Source: Prunus persica
Lineage: Eukaryota; Streptophyta; Magnoliopsida; Rosales; Rosaceae
Assembly (NCBI RefSeq): GCF_000346465.2
Contig: NC_034015.1
Coordinates: forward strand, 4,743,925 to 4,807,924
DNA: 64,000 bases
Direction: 5' to 3'
Shown: in pieces, positions 27,240 to 39,399 of the stretch
Position numbering within the stretch: position 1 is the first letter of the stretch
How the letters are laid out: each line of letters begins with the position of its first letter
Notes under the pieces: generated by a model
What the model saw: the letters and a program-made list of their open reading frames with translations, nothing else
Database searches by the model: none
What the model was told of the DNA's origin: nothing
Made by a program: the position numbers and the translations under genes

Positions 27240-30200
27240 ATGAATAGTCCAATTTCTTGGACCAATCGATATCGGATTGTGCCCAAAACTTGGCGAGCAT
27301 CATACTATAGTGGGATCAGTCATTTGATGAGTTTTGAACGAAATCCAATGGATTACACTATGCAATACACCAACCATTCCATTTCATAACGAACTTCATG
27401 CGAACCTGAATTGTCTAATTTCATGGACCAATCGATATCGGATTGAGTCTAAAACTTAGGGAACATCATAATATAGTGTGAGGAGTCATTTGGTGGTTTT
27501 TGCGTGAAATCCAATTGCCAAAACTGTGCAGTACACCAACCACTCCATTAGAGAACGAACTTTGTACGAACATGAATAGTCAAATTTCTTGGACCAATGG
27601 ATATCAGATTGAGTCCAAAACTTGGGGAACATCATAATGTTGAGGGGGGAGTCATTTGGTGAGGTTTGAGCAAAATCTAATTGCCAAAAGTAGGCAATAC
27701 ACCAACCATTCCATTTCAACAAGAATTTCGTTTGAACCTGAATTGTTCGATTTTATGGACCAATCAATATCGGATTGAGTCGAAAACTTGGGGAAAATAA
27801 TAATATTGTGGGAGGAGTGATTTGGTGGGTTTTGAGTGAAATCCAATCTCTACAACTATGCAATACACCAACCACTCTATTTCATAAAGAACTTCATACG
27901 AACATGAATTGTCCAATTTCATGGACCAATCGATATCGGATTGAGTCTAAAACTTGGGGAACATCATAATATAGTGTGAGGAGTCATTTGGGGGTTTTTG
28001 GGTGAAATCCAATCGCCAAAACTATGCAGTACACCAACCACTCTATCAGAGAACGAACTTTGTACGAACATGAATAGTCAAATTTTTTGGACTAATCGAT
28101 ATCAGATTGAGTCCAAAACCTGGGGAACATCATAATGTTGAGAGGGGAGTCATTTGGTGAGTTTTGAGCAAAATCTAATTGCCAAAAGTAGGCAATACAC
28201 CAACCACTCCATTTCAAAATGAATTTCGTTTGAACCTGAATTGTCCGATTTCATGGACCAATCAATATCGGATTGAGTCGAAAACTTGGAGAACATAATA
28301 ATATTGTGGGAGGAGGAGTTATTTGGTGTTTTTTGAGGGAAATCCAATCTGTAGAACTACACAATACACCAACCACTCCATTTCAGAAAGAACTTCGTAC
28401 GAACCTGAATTGTCCGATTTAATGGACCAATCGATATTGGATTGAGTCCAAAACTTGGGGAACATCATAATGTTGTGCGAGGAGTCATTTGGTGACTTTT
28501 GAGTAAAATCCAATCTCCAAAACTATGCAATACACCAACCACTCCATTAGAGAGCGAACTTTGTACGAACATGAATAGTCAAAGTTCTTGGTTCAATCAG
28601 TGTCGGATTGAGTCCAAAACTTGGGGAACATCATAATATTGAGGGAGGAGTCATTTGGTGAGTTTTGAGCAAAATCTAATTGCCAAAAGTAGGCAATACA
28701 CCAACCACTCCATTTCAAAATGAATTTCATTTGAACCTGAATTGTCTAATTTCAAGGACCAATCAATATCGGATTGAGTCGAAAACTTGCGAAAAATAAT
28801 AATATTGTGGGAGGAGTCATTTGGTATGTTTTGAGTGAAATCCAATCTCTACAACTATGCAATACACCAACCACTCTATTTCATAACGAACTTCATACGA
28901 ACCTGAATTGTCCAATTTCAAGGACCAATCGATATCGGATTGAGTCTAAAACTTGGGGAACATCATAATATAGTGTGAGGAGTCATTTGTTGGTTTTTGA
29001 GTGAAATCCAATCTCTAGAACTATACAATACACCAGCCACTCCATTTCAGAACGAACTTCGAACGAACCTGAATTGTCCAATTTCATGGCCCAATCGATA
29101 TCGGATTGTGTCGAAAACTTGGGGGACAACATAATATTGTGGGAGGATTCATTTGGTGGGTTTTGAGTGAAATCCAATTGCCAAAACTATGCAACACACC
29201 AGCCAGTCCATTTGAAAACGAACTTCGTACGAACCTGAATTGTCCAATTTCATGGACCAATCGATATCGGATTGAGTCCAAAACTAGGGGAACATCATAA
29301 TATAGTGTGAGGAGTCATTTATGAGTTTTGAACGAAATCCAATGGATAAAACTATGCAATACACCAACCATTCCATTTCATAACGAACTTCGTACGAACC
29401 TAAATTGTCCAATTTCATGGACCAATCGTTATCGGATTGAGTCTAAAACTAGGGGAACATCATAATATAGTGTGAGGAGTCATTTGGCGGTTTTTGGGTG
29501 AAATCCAATTGCGAAAACTGTGCAGTATACCAACCACTCCATTAGAGAACGAACTTTGTACGAACATGAATAGTCAAATTTGTTGGACCAATCGATATCA
29601 GATTGAGTCCAAAACTTGGTGAACATCATAATGTTGAGGGGGGGAGTCATTTGGTGAGTTTTGAGCAAAATCTAATTGCCAAAAGTTTGCAATACACCAA
29701 CCACTCCATTTCAAAACGAATTTCGTTTGAACCTGAATTGTCCGAATTCATGGACCAATCGATATCGGATTGAGTCGAAAACTTGGAGAACATAATAATA
29801 TTGTGGGAGGAGTCATTTGGTGTTTTTTGAGGGAAATCCAATTTGTAGAACTATACAATACACCAACCACTCTATTTCAGAACGAACTTCGTACGAACCT
29901 GAATTGTCCGATTTCATGCACCAATCGATATTGGATTGTGTCCAAAACTTGGGGAACATCATAATGTTGTGGGAGGAGTCATTTGGTGACTTTTGAGTGA
30001 AATCCAATTGCCAAAAGTGTGCAATACACCAATCACTCCATTAGAGAGCGAACTTTGTACGAACATGAATAGTCAAATTTCTTGGTTCAATCGATATCGG
30101 ATTGAGTCCAAAACTTGGGGAACATCATAATGTTGAGGGAGGAGTCATTTGGTGAGTTTTGAGCAACATATAATTGCCAAAAGTATGCAATACATAAAGC

Positions 30201-30640
30201 ACTCCATTTCAAAATGAACTTCGTACGAACCTGAATTGTCCGATTTCATAGACCAATCAATATCGGATTGAGTCGAAAACTTGGGGAAAATAATAATATT
30301 GTGGGAGGATTCGTTTGGTGGGTTTTGAGTGAAATCCAATCTTTACAACTATGCAATTCACCAACCACTCTATTTCATAACGAACTTCATACGAACCTGA
30401 ATTGTCCAATTTCATGGACCAATCGATATCGGATTGAGTCTAAAACTTGGGGAACATCATAATATAGTGTGAGGAGTCATTTGGTTTTTTTTGAGTGAAA
30501 TCCAATCTCTAGAACTGTACAATACACCAGCCACTCCATTTCAGAACGAACTTCGAATGAACCTGAATTGTCCAGTTTGATGGACCAATAGATATCGAAT
30601 GGAGTCCAAAACTTGGGGAACACCATAATGTTGAGGAAAG
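27240..30640 (+). repeat. trimeric / nonameric higher-order repeat
   Basis: A class-B monomer (CATTAGAGAACGAACTTTG then GAATAGTCAAATTTCTTGG) recurs at about 27573, 28072, 28572, 29568 and 30067, i.e. every 498-500 bp or twice that. The intervening monomers keep fixed order: one with GAGTCTAAAACTTGGGG and ATATAGTGTGAGGAGTC, one with TTTTGAGCAAAATCTAATTG and CCAAAAGTAGGC. One unit near 29070 is substituted, so blocks also repeat at about 1,494 bp (nine monomers; for example 28319 and 29813, 28651 and 30145, 28983 and 30477). Confidence 0.8.
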
Positions 30641-30980
30641 AGTCATTTTGTGAGTTTTGAGTGAAATCCAATGGCTAAAACAATGCAATACACCAACCAC
30701 TCCATTTTAGAACGAACTTCGTATGAACGTGAATTGTCCGATTTCATGGGCCAATCGATATCAGATTGAGTCCAAAACTTGGGGAACAACATAATATAGT
30801 GGGAGGAATTATTTGGTGATTTTTTTGTGAAATCCAATCTCTAGAACTATGCAATACACCAACCACTCTATTTCAGAACGAACTTCATACGAACCTGAAT
30901 TGTCCAATTTCATGGACCAATCGATATCGGATTGTGTCCAAAACTTAGGGTACATCATAATATAGTGGGAGGAGTCATTT

Positions 30981-33756
30981 TGACAGGACCCGACCCGAAT
31001 TTTACTTTGGAATCCGAGCTGAACCCTGTTCGTGTCCGACACTTGGCGGGTGCTGGGCACAATGACTAAATTGTCCTTCTAGTTAAAATTCAAGTTTATT
31101 ACAAGTTCAACTTCTACCGAAAATTCGGCAAAGTCTCCCCTGCAATTTGATCATTTCCCAGAATTTCCACCTGTTAAAAGCATAAATATACATATCCCAA
31201 CTGCCAGCATGCTTCCAATTTAAGATCCAAACAATTCTGATAAACTAAACGGCCTCAGGCCACACAGAAAGTCTTAGGGCAAATCATCAAAGAAACTAAT
31301 TCGGGAATATACAACAGAATAATTTGATTTCAAAAGAAAAGTCTATATAAGAGGGAGAGTGGAGCGGAGTGTGGAATCTGCCCGGTGGGGGCGCTCTGGT
31401 GCACGTCTATTGCCTAGGGCGCAAAACATTCAAAAATGTGAGTGGACAAAAATAAAGGTCTAGAAAATAGCATATGAACATACTTACCCCACTGTAAAAA
31501 TAATTATGCAAAACTGAATTTTCCTCTTCATTATATTCGTACTAAAATCAATTCATTCACATATTTATATACGTATATGCCAATCATACACAAGGTTAAT
31601 AAAACTCTCTTAAAAGAATTGAATTCAATTTAAAACTACCACCTAGGTGTACCCTTTTAATTCTGTCCATTCCTAATATCCGTCAATTCCCGATAATCCG
31701 TCAATTCCTGATAATCCGTCAATTCCCCTGGCAGGTCTTGGTGACACAAAGTCAACCCGAGCCGCAAACTGGCAGAATTCAAGGGACCGTAATCAGCCTG
31801 ATTCGCATTCCTGGCTCCCACGGTCCCGGGGCCCCCAAAACTCGTGAGGCAAATGTCAAGCGCGCTGACAAAACTGAAGGCAACCTGGATGTCCGTGGAC
31901 ATCGTCATATCCGAAGGTAACATATATCGAAGGCAACCTGTTTCTATAATTGGGTACCTAAGGCGGATTAAGAAAATATAAATTTTTTGAAAGATCTGAT
32001 ATTGAACTAAATTTTTGTTAAATCTAGAACTCTGCTACCATTTATCTGATATATATCTCAATCTTTACTTATCATATCTTTTTAGCATATTCAACTAAGC
32101 AGCATATAAATAAAAATATTTAACTTCAACAAATCATGCTAGGAAAACCATAATCAATAGAACTTATTCAAGATCAAATAATGAAATTCATTTGCATAAA
32201 ATCATTTATAAAACAAAAGTCCACTCACTCCTGGTCCGAGCTAGCTGGACCTCCTGAAGGTCTCGCCTGGAGGTCTGCCTGGTCCTGGGTGCCTGATTAT
32301 ACCACCATGAATATTTAATTAATAAAACTACTCGGTATAAGTATTTTATTAAAATCCTGACCCCCAGCTCCTAGAAGTGCGTGCACTAACTTTAAAGTCA
32401 TTCTTATGCCCATTTAAGCATTTCGGATGGTTAGAGCTGTCTTAAAAGACCCGAGACTCACTAAGCGAAAAACTTCCATATTGGTCAATCCGGGACCTCG
32501 TGGGGTCCACGACCTCCAATTACCAATCCGAGAGTTCCTATAAGTTCCTCACATTAAATAACCATGTCCTACAAGTTTGGTCCAAATCGGACGGTCGGAT
32601 TGCTCACGATCATACGATCGGATGGTTATTGTTTACCTTAATCTTTGAAATATTAAATTGGAGTATTCGGGACTCCGATTCTCAATCCGTGAATTCCTAC
32701 ACGATCCTATAGGTGTCTAGATTAACATATTTGAAAAAATGAAGTTGATCCAACGGTCAGGATGTATCAAACCCGGATAACGCCTAATATGAGATGTCCG
32801 ACCAATGACCAAACGATAACCAAGTTGAAATCCGAGCATACCGTCATGCTCAGGACGACGTGGAAAACATTCTAGGACAAAAACCTCACATTGACACCTC
32901 GGTGACGCGCCGCCACCACCGGCTGTTGCTTTGAGCAATTTTTCGGTAATTGGAAAAGTCCAAACTGCCGGCCAATAATCACACCTAAGGATTAAGCACA
33001 TCAAGGGGAGTAACTTTATACCTTGGCTTGACAATCAATTCCATCTCTAAACCCCTCGAACAAAGCTTTCTGTCACTTGAAAACCTAGAAAATTTAGTTT
33101 CAAAATCAATGAAATTGGAATGGATTCATGTTAGGTTTTCGAGGGACAACACAAAGGGAAGGTAGGAGAGTAGTTTAGGTGTAATTACCTGAGCTATGGC
33201 AGTTGGAATCTGCCGAAAAATACCCCAAAATTTACTGTTTTGAAACAGCCCATTTTTTAGCTCACTTTGGCTCGAATTTTGGCTTTAATTTCCTTAGATT
33301 TGGGAATGCAAATTGGTATAGATGTGTAGAGGAGAGAGAGACGAAGAGAATGGATTCAAAATCGTGGTCGTAGGCAGCCAGATGTGGCCGAAATCTTCGT
33401 CTGAAGCCACGGAGGTCGTGGCTGGCCTGAACAGAGAGGGGAGAGAAAGAGGTCTGTCTGCGTGAGAGGAGAGGGAGAGGTTTCAGCTTTTTAAAAAAAA
33501 ATCTGACTTCGTAAAAATTACGATTATGCCACTGAGCTTCTTTTGATCATCATTTCTTCGTTACAACACCGATTTGAGTCCACTGCGTGTCTACAGACTC
33601 GTATAGCCGTGCTCTACGCAACGGTTCAACAAAAATGTCCAAATTCCTCCCCGAACAAAAGTCAACTTTTTAACTAATGAAACATTCTAGGGGCAAAATA
33701 GTCTGTTCTCAGAATAAATTGATAATTCAAAATTAATTAAGGATCTGGTTATTACA
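30981..33756 (-). mobile_element. solo LTR of a Ty3/gypsy element, reverse orientation
   Basis: Begins TGACAGGACCCGACCC and ends GGTTATTACA, so on the minus strand it reads TGTAATAACC...GGGTCGGGTCCTGTCA, the same termini as the LTRs of the gypsy element at 34868. A 5-bp target duplication CATTT flanks it (30976-30980 and 33757-33761). Removing the insert and one CATTT restores an uninterrupted satellite monomer. At 2,776 bp it is much longer than the 1,203-bp LTR of the other element. It contains a short tandem repeat around AATCCGTCAATTCC (31675-31730) and about 0.7 kb (roughly 32300-33060) with no counterpart in the other copies. No internal region remains, so LTR-LTR recombination is inferred. 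Open frames inside it have no domain. Confidence 0.9.
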
Positions 33757-34867
33757 CATTTGGTGGGTTTTTTGTGTGAAATCCAATCTCTAGAACTATG
33801 CAATACACCAACCACTCCATTTCATAACGAACTTCGTACGAACATGAATTGTCCAATTTCATGGAACAATCGATATCAGATTGAGTCCGAAACTTGGGGA
33901 ACATCGTAATATAGTGGGAGGAGTCATTTGGTGGGTTTTGAGTGAAATCCAATCTCTTGAACTATGCAATACGCCAACCACTCCATTTCATAAAGAACTT
34001 CGTACGTACCTTAATTGTCCAATTTCATTGACCAAAACTTGGGGAACATCAGACTATTGTGGGATGAGTCATTTTGTGAGTTTTGACCAATGGCTAAAAC
34101 AATCCTATACACCAACCACTCCATTTCAGAACGAACTTCGTACGAACCTGAATTGTCCGATTTCATGGACCAATCGATATCAGATTGAGTCCAAAACTTG
34201 GGGAACATCATAATATTATGGGAGGAGTCATTTGATTGGTTTTGAGTGAAATCCAATCTCTAGAACTATACAATACCCCAACCACTCTATTTCAGAACGA
34301 ACTTCATACGAACCTGAATTGTCCAAATTCATAGACCAATCGATATCGGATTGAGTACAAAACTTGGGGAACATCATAACGTTGTGGGAGGAGTCATTTT
34401 GTGATTTTTGAGTGAATTCCAATGGCTAAAACAATGCAATACACCAGCCACTCCCTTTCATAACGAACTTCGTACGAACCTGAATGGTGGGAGAAGTCAT
34501 TTGGTGAGTTTGGAATGAAATCCAATGGCTAAACCTATGCAATACACGAACCACTCCATTTCAGAACGATCTTCGTACGAACCTGAGTTGTCCAATTTCG
34601 TGGACCAATCGATATCGAATAGAGTCCAAAACCTGGGGAACATCATAATATGGTGGGAGGTGTCATTTGGTGGGTTTTGAGTGAAATCTAATCTCTAGAA
34701 CTATGCAATATACCAACCACTGCATTTCAGAACGAACTTCTTATGAACCTTAATTGTCCAATTTCTTGGAACAATCGATATCAGATTGAGTCCAAAACTT
34801 GGGGAACATCATAATGTTGTGGGAGGAGTCATTTGGTGAGTTTTGAGTGAAATCCAATTGCCAAAAC
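33757..34867 (+). repeat. 166-bp satellite array, block 4 (sense)
   Basis: About 1.1 kb of satellite between the solo LTR and the gypsy element. Three monomers near 34030, 34083 and 34485 carry internal deletions. The pair at about 34170-34480 closely matches the pair at about 24890-25200 (shared variants include CAATACCCCAACCACT, CCAAATTCATAGACC, GAGTACAAAACTTGG and CACCAGCCACTCCC). Confidence 0.95.
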
Positions 34868-35153
34868 TGTAATAACCCAAACCTAAATTAATATTTAATT
34901 AGTAATTTATTAAGAGGAAAAGACAATGTTGCCCTTGGAATAATTTATTAAAGAAAAGTTGACTTTTTGACCTAGAAGGGATTTGATACTTTCACACACA
35001 CCATTGCGTAGAGCATGACGAAACGAGTTCGTCGACACGAAGTGGGCTTGAATCGGAGCTTTAACGAAGGAAATACGGTTAAAATACTCCGAGGGGCAAA
35101 ATGGTAATTTGAAAAAACTTAGATTTTAAAACCTCATTCTCTCTCTTCTCCCT

Positions 35154-35204
<51 letters not shown>

Positions 35205-36070
35205 CCGATCGTGCCTCCTCCCTATCAAAACAGCAGCAACGGTTTTTCTGTCACCACCGCTTCCTCCGGTCACCATTCGAGGTGGCGTTGGTCCCAAAAT
35301 AACCGGCTGGTCTCCCACTTCCAACCCCAGCCAAGCCCCGCCGCCAGCAGCCGCGAGTATCGACGGAAATTGCATAAAATTCGGTGGTTTTTCCTGAATT
35401 TTCAAACCTCTCGTTCTCTCTCATTTCTCCTCCAAATTTGACGAGTAAGATATGGATTTATACCTCTTTTCCATGCTCTAGCTGATGGTTGGGTAGGATG
35501 GCATCGATTTTGGACGTACGTAGCTTGAATTTCAAATTGGAATTCGGCCGATTTTGGGATCTCGATTCCGGCCACTTCCGGTCAGTTTTTGGGGTTAGTA
35601 TGTTCATATACTATTTTCTAAACTTTATTTTCGGGTCCACTCAATCTTTTTAATGTTTTGCGCCCCCAGGTAGTAGGTGTGCACAGGGATCCACCACCGG
35701 GCCGTTTTTCACCTTCCGCGCTTCCCTTTTTGATGTAGGACTTTTGTTTTGTAAAAGGATTGACTCCTTTGTAAATTCTTAGTAGTCGCTCTGATAATTT
35801 GCCCTAGACTTAGAATTGTTGGAATGTATATATACGTATGCTGGCAGTTGGTTGTATATATATATACTTGTTTGGCTGGTGTAAATGTTTTGGTATTGAT
35901 CAAGTTACAAGGGAGACTCTGCCAATTTTTCGGTAGGAGCCAACCTTGTTATTTTATCATGCTTGGTATAAAAGGGCAATTACGTCATTCGTGCCCGACA
36001 TCCGCCAGGTGTCGGACGTGCACAGGGTCCGGCTCGAATTCCAAAGTAGAATTTGGGTCGGGTCTTGTCA
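34868..36070 (+). repeat. 5' LTR of the gypsy element
   Basis: 1,203 bp from TGTAATAACCCAAACC to GGGTCGGGTCTTGTCA, with canonical TG...CA ends, followed three bases later by the primer-binding site. It contains a TC microsatellite (35157-35200) and TATATATA stretches at about 35826-35870. The region CGCCCCCAGGTAGTAGGTG near 35665 recurs in the 3' LTR. The shared termini link it to both solo LTRs in this window. Confidence 0.92.
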
Positions 36071-36073
36071 ACT

Positions 36074-36086
36074 TGGTATTAGAGCA
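36074..36086 (+). promoter_or_regulatory. primer-binding site (initiator tRNA-Met type)
   Basis: TGGTATTAGAGCA, three bases after the LTR end. It matches the TGGTATCAGAGC consensus complementary to the 3' end of plant initiator tRNA-Met except for one C-to-T change, which would be a G-U pair with the tRNA. Confidence 0.88.
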
Positions 36087-36163
36087 TTAGGTTTCATTTC
36101 CTGTAGACTTTGCACTTTGTGCATTCCCGTTTTTCTGAATATCTGTTTCTTGTGATCGTAAAT

Positions 36164-37268
36164 ATGGGCCCTAAGCGTGGTGGTGTCCGTAAAGGGACAA
36201 GACAGTCGTCCCGACAAAAGGGATTGGATTCCCAGCTCGAGCAGGAGGAAGTTCCTGTTCCTGTACCGGTACCTGAACCGGTAGAGCAGTCCGTTGTTGG
36301 AGGCCTGTCAGGAGCCGTACCTGTTGTGCCTACTATGCTGGGAGATCCCAACTTCCAGCAGACTTTGAAGTTGCTGACTCAGGCTTTATCCAGTATTGGG
36401 CAGTCCAGAGATCCCTCCCTGGGATATGCTGATCAAGCTAAGAGGATTAGGGCCACTGATTTTGATGGTGATGGTAACCCAGTGGTACAACGGTAGCTGA
36501 GGAATGGATAGAAAGGATGAAGCGGATCGTGGAGGTCATGGCTGTTCTACAGAACTGCAGGGTTACTCTGGCTACCTTCTTTTTGATCAAAAATGCCAGA
36601 CATTGGTGGGACTCGGTTAAGAGGAGATATCGGGATCCTTTAGTCATTACGTGGCAAGTATTCAGAGCCGCATTTGACAGTCAGTACTATCCACAAGCCT
36701 ACCAGAATGTGAAGATGGAAGAGTTTTTACAGTTGGAACAGGGGATAATGACAGTATTAGAGTACGAGAAAAAGTTTAATCATTTGTCTAAATATTGTCT
36801 TCCACTGGTGGAGGATGAAATCAAGAAGTGTCAACTTTTCACTATGGGGCTAAAGGCTACCTCGTGATGTGGTGATGTCTACCTCGTTGATTGAGAGCGG
36901 CCAGATGATGGTCAGAACACGGGGTGAACCCCGTAGGTAACAGTTTGATATGGGTGGTCCTAGTCAGGGATCATCTAAGAGAGGTAGTTACAGTTCTGGA
37001 TCATCTAGTGGCCGCAACTACGGAGGATACCGACCTGGATTCAGTTCCAGTGGAGGGAAGTGGCAGTTCTGGGAACCGCTCCGGGGGTAGTGCAGCTAGA
37101 GGTACTGGGAGACAGTTGCTGTCAGTATCTGGTAGGAGGAGTTGCCCCCAATGTGTCAAGTGTGGTAGGTACCATTCTGGGACTTGCCAGCAGGGCACTA
37201 CTAGATGTTATTATTGTGGACAATCTGGACATTTTAGAAAGGATTGCCCGCTGCTCCTTCAGAATAGA
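36164..37268 (+). pseudogene. gypsy gag (broken), ending at the CACTA insertion
   Basis: Encodes the capsid/nucleocapsid polyprotein of the retrotransposon. The first ATG after the primer-binding site (36164) opens MGPKRGGVRKG. The capsid region follows, with ARHWWDSVKRRY and EFLQLEQG, which are typical of plant gypsy Gag. A CCHC zinc knuckle is clear: CYYCGQSGHFRKDC (37206-37247). The frame is broken several times: at about 36490 an 8-bp insertion (GGTACAACGGTA where GGTA is expected), near 36860, near 36935 (stop TAA), and near 37055. The 3' end is cut by the CACTA element right after the codons for QNR, and the reading frame resumes at 53220 beyond it. Non-functional. Confidence 0.9.
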
Positions 37269-37297
37269 CACTACTACAAAAAGTGAAAAAGACGACC
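37269..37297 (+). repeat. CACTA 5' terminal inverted repeat
   Basis: CACTACTACAAAAAG followed by TGAAAAAGACGACC. The reverse complement of the other end reads CACTACTACAAAAAAG then CAAAAAGACGACGG, so the arms match over about 29 bp with one single-base indel and a few substitutions. Confidence 0.93.
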
Positions 37298-38938
37298 AGA
37301 AAACAACGACGGTCTAAGTGAAAACCGTCGTGGTTTTTAAAAAGACGACGGTTCTAAAAACACCGTCGTGTAATACAACCTTAGACAACTAAAAAATGGA
37401 GAATCAAATGGCTGTTCAAAAACAACGACGTACCTAATTAAACAACCGACGTCTATTTGAAACAGATTTCCGCAGTGTAAAATCAATGCCAACAAAGAAC
37501 GGCAGAAGTTATGAATCGACCGACGTAGAAAGTAAAGACGACGATTTCAATAAAAACCGATGTTTTTACTCATAAAATAACACGACGAGGTTTTCGTATA
37601 AGACGCCGTATAATTACAAACAAATCCACGGCTTTAAAATACAAAATATCGCCGTATTAAATTAATGTACAACGACGGAAAATATAAATATATCAACGTC
37701 ATTCTCATATAGTTCTACGACGTTATCTTTAAATCGTACAATAAAATTTAACGTCGTATTTATTCATTTTATACGTCGTACCTTTAATTTAAACCGTCGT
37801 CTTAATAAGAATTTTTGTTAACAATTTTTTTCTTTGATTTTCTCATCCTACGTCGGTAGATCTACTTAATGACAAGAATTGAAATAACCACGACGGTTTA
37901 TATAGAAAACCGCCGACATAATCAGATTTGTCTGAGATCCTAAGGGTTACGAAATCTTACCAGATGGAACTCTGTTCCACATCATAATCTTAACAGATGA
38001 CACAGATTTGCAATCAGAGAGACAATTTTTTGGAAGTTGATAATGTGTGTGCGTTTGTGTATCTACAAATATTATACCTAACGTCGTTGCAAATTTGCAA
38101 TCAGAGAGACAATTTTCAACGACGGTTATATTATACCTAACGACGTTTAAAAAACAAATCAATGTCGCTCAACAAATATATTACGTCGTCTTAGTCTTAC
38201 TTAAGACGACGAAAAATGACGACAGTAATACAAAAACAGTCGTTGTTTTTATATTCTTATTTTATTTAAATCTGTCATCCAAAAAAGAAACTTTACATAT
38301 TACAGAACATTAATTTCCTTCATTTTAAATTTCCTCCGGAAAAAAAAACTCTATTTATAACGCCACTGTAATTGAAAAATAAACTGAAAGGTCACGGGAA
38401 AAAAAATTCTATTCATAATTTAAAAATTCAAATCCACGTCGGTTATATTAAACCTAACGACGTTAAATGAAAAGATTCCACATCGCAAAACAAATATTGC
38501 GTCGTGTTAGTTAAAAACGACGGCATAACAAAAAACCGTCGTTGTTTCAAACTGAATTAATTTAAAATTTATTCGGGAAAGCAAAATCTATTTATAATTT
38601 CCTCGGGTTAGTAATATTGCGTCGTGTTAGTTTACAAATTCTAGAACATTAATTTCCCTCATTTTAAATTTCCTCGGGAAAGAAAAATCTATTTATCACG
38701 CTTTGTAATTGAAAACTAAAACTGAAAGAATTCGGGAAAAAAAACTCTATTTATAATTTAAAAATAAAATCCACGTCGGTTGTAGTACACTTAACGACGT
38801 TTAACAAAATAATCTACGTCGGTATTATAAATCTACCGCCATCTTACCTTAATATAGACGACGAGAAAAGACGACGGTAGAACAGAAAACCGCCGTTGTT
38901 TCAGTTTCTTTAACAGTTGGTCCTTTATCTTTCTGCAG
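37298..38938 (+). repeat. CACTA 5' subterminal region with ACGACGG-type motifs
   Basis: About 1.6 kb of AT-rich DNA with dozens of short CG-containing motifs in both orientations: ACGACGG, CCGTCGT, ACGTCGT, ACGACGT. In En/Spm elements, repeated subterminal motifs bind the TNPA-type protein; a similar role here is inference. A duplication of about 250 bp is included: about 38305-38560 and 38644-38890, offset 339 bp (both begin GAACATTAATTTCC, and both contain ATCCACGTCGGTTGTA- or ATCCACGTCGGTTATA-like cores). No gene is seen. Confidence 0.85.
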
Positions 38939-38939
38939 G

Positions 38940-39370
38940 ACTTGTATAGTTCAAAGCATTGACAATGTCTTCATCATATCTCCCAGCAAATACTGATTCG
39001 ATTGCTCATGCTTTAGAGGCCATCTGAAGCCATTTCTATTCTTTATCGCATTCTTGAAACCCATCTTCTTCTTCTGAAGCTCTACGGATAAAGGAAGAGG
39101 CTATCACAAATCTGACGGATCTTCTTAGCCAAGAAAATCAAGCAGATTTCCCTGAGAAGCGAACTTTCCTTCGACAGCGAGTGGAGGCCAGGCTTGCATC
39201 TCTTTTGATGGAAAGCAAGGAGTATTCAGAAGCACTAAGTGTCCTATCAGGCTTGATCAAGGAAGTGAGAAGGCTAGTTGACAAGCTTCTTCTTGTGGAC
39301 ATATATTTGATGCGAGTAAGCTCAATTTATCTTTGAGAAAGACATCCAAATTATTGTCTTTGAGACGTGA
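38940..39370 (+). pseudogene. RPN6: captured fragment of RPN6 (26S proteasome lid subunit)
   Basis: Translating in pieces gives segments that match plant RPN6 (PSMD11, non-ATPase subunit 11 of the 19S lid). The start MSSSYLPANTDSIAHA is at 38965. EAISILYRILE follows in a second frame from 39026, and EALRIKEEAITNLTDLLSQ then EKRTFLRQRVEARLASLL and KEVRRLVDKLLLVDI in a third frame (39076-39312). The stretch SKLNLSLRK then continues in another frame. About 80 residues expected between the QEN and EKRTFLRQ segments are missing. It has an early TGA (39025) and at least three frame changes, so it cannot make a proteasome subunit. It is host DNA carried within the 5' part of the transposon, a transduplicated gene fragment. 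Identification is from memory of the protein family. Confidence 0.85.
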
Positions 39371-39399
39371 GAGACTGAGAGAGGAAGAACTTGGAACCC

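Larger units (their letters stand above)
9126..30980 (+). repeat. 166-bp satellite array, block 3 (sense, main block)
   Basis: About 130 monomers in sense orientation. The monomers differ at recurring diagnostic spots: CTCTAGAACTATACAAT, GGCTAAAACTATGCAAT or TGCCAAAACTATGCAAT in one window, and either ATTTCAGAACG with TCCAATTTCATGG or ATTAGAGAACG with ATAGTCCAATTTCTTGG in another. This mosaic gives local higher-order repeats (separate entries). Scattered internal deletions occur, for example near 19384, 20590, 21460, 22270, 22505 and 25500-25660. No gene is present; an LTR element interrupts the block at 30981. Confidence 0.95.

Noticed and set aside
35079..35405. Arg/Glu-rich frames over the TC/GA microsatellites in the LTRs (also at 57148-57351 and 58075-58329).
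   Set aside because: The ERERER stretches are translations of a dinucleotide repeat within an LTR.
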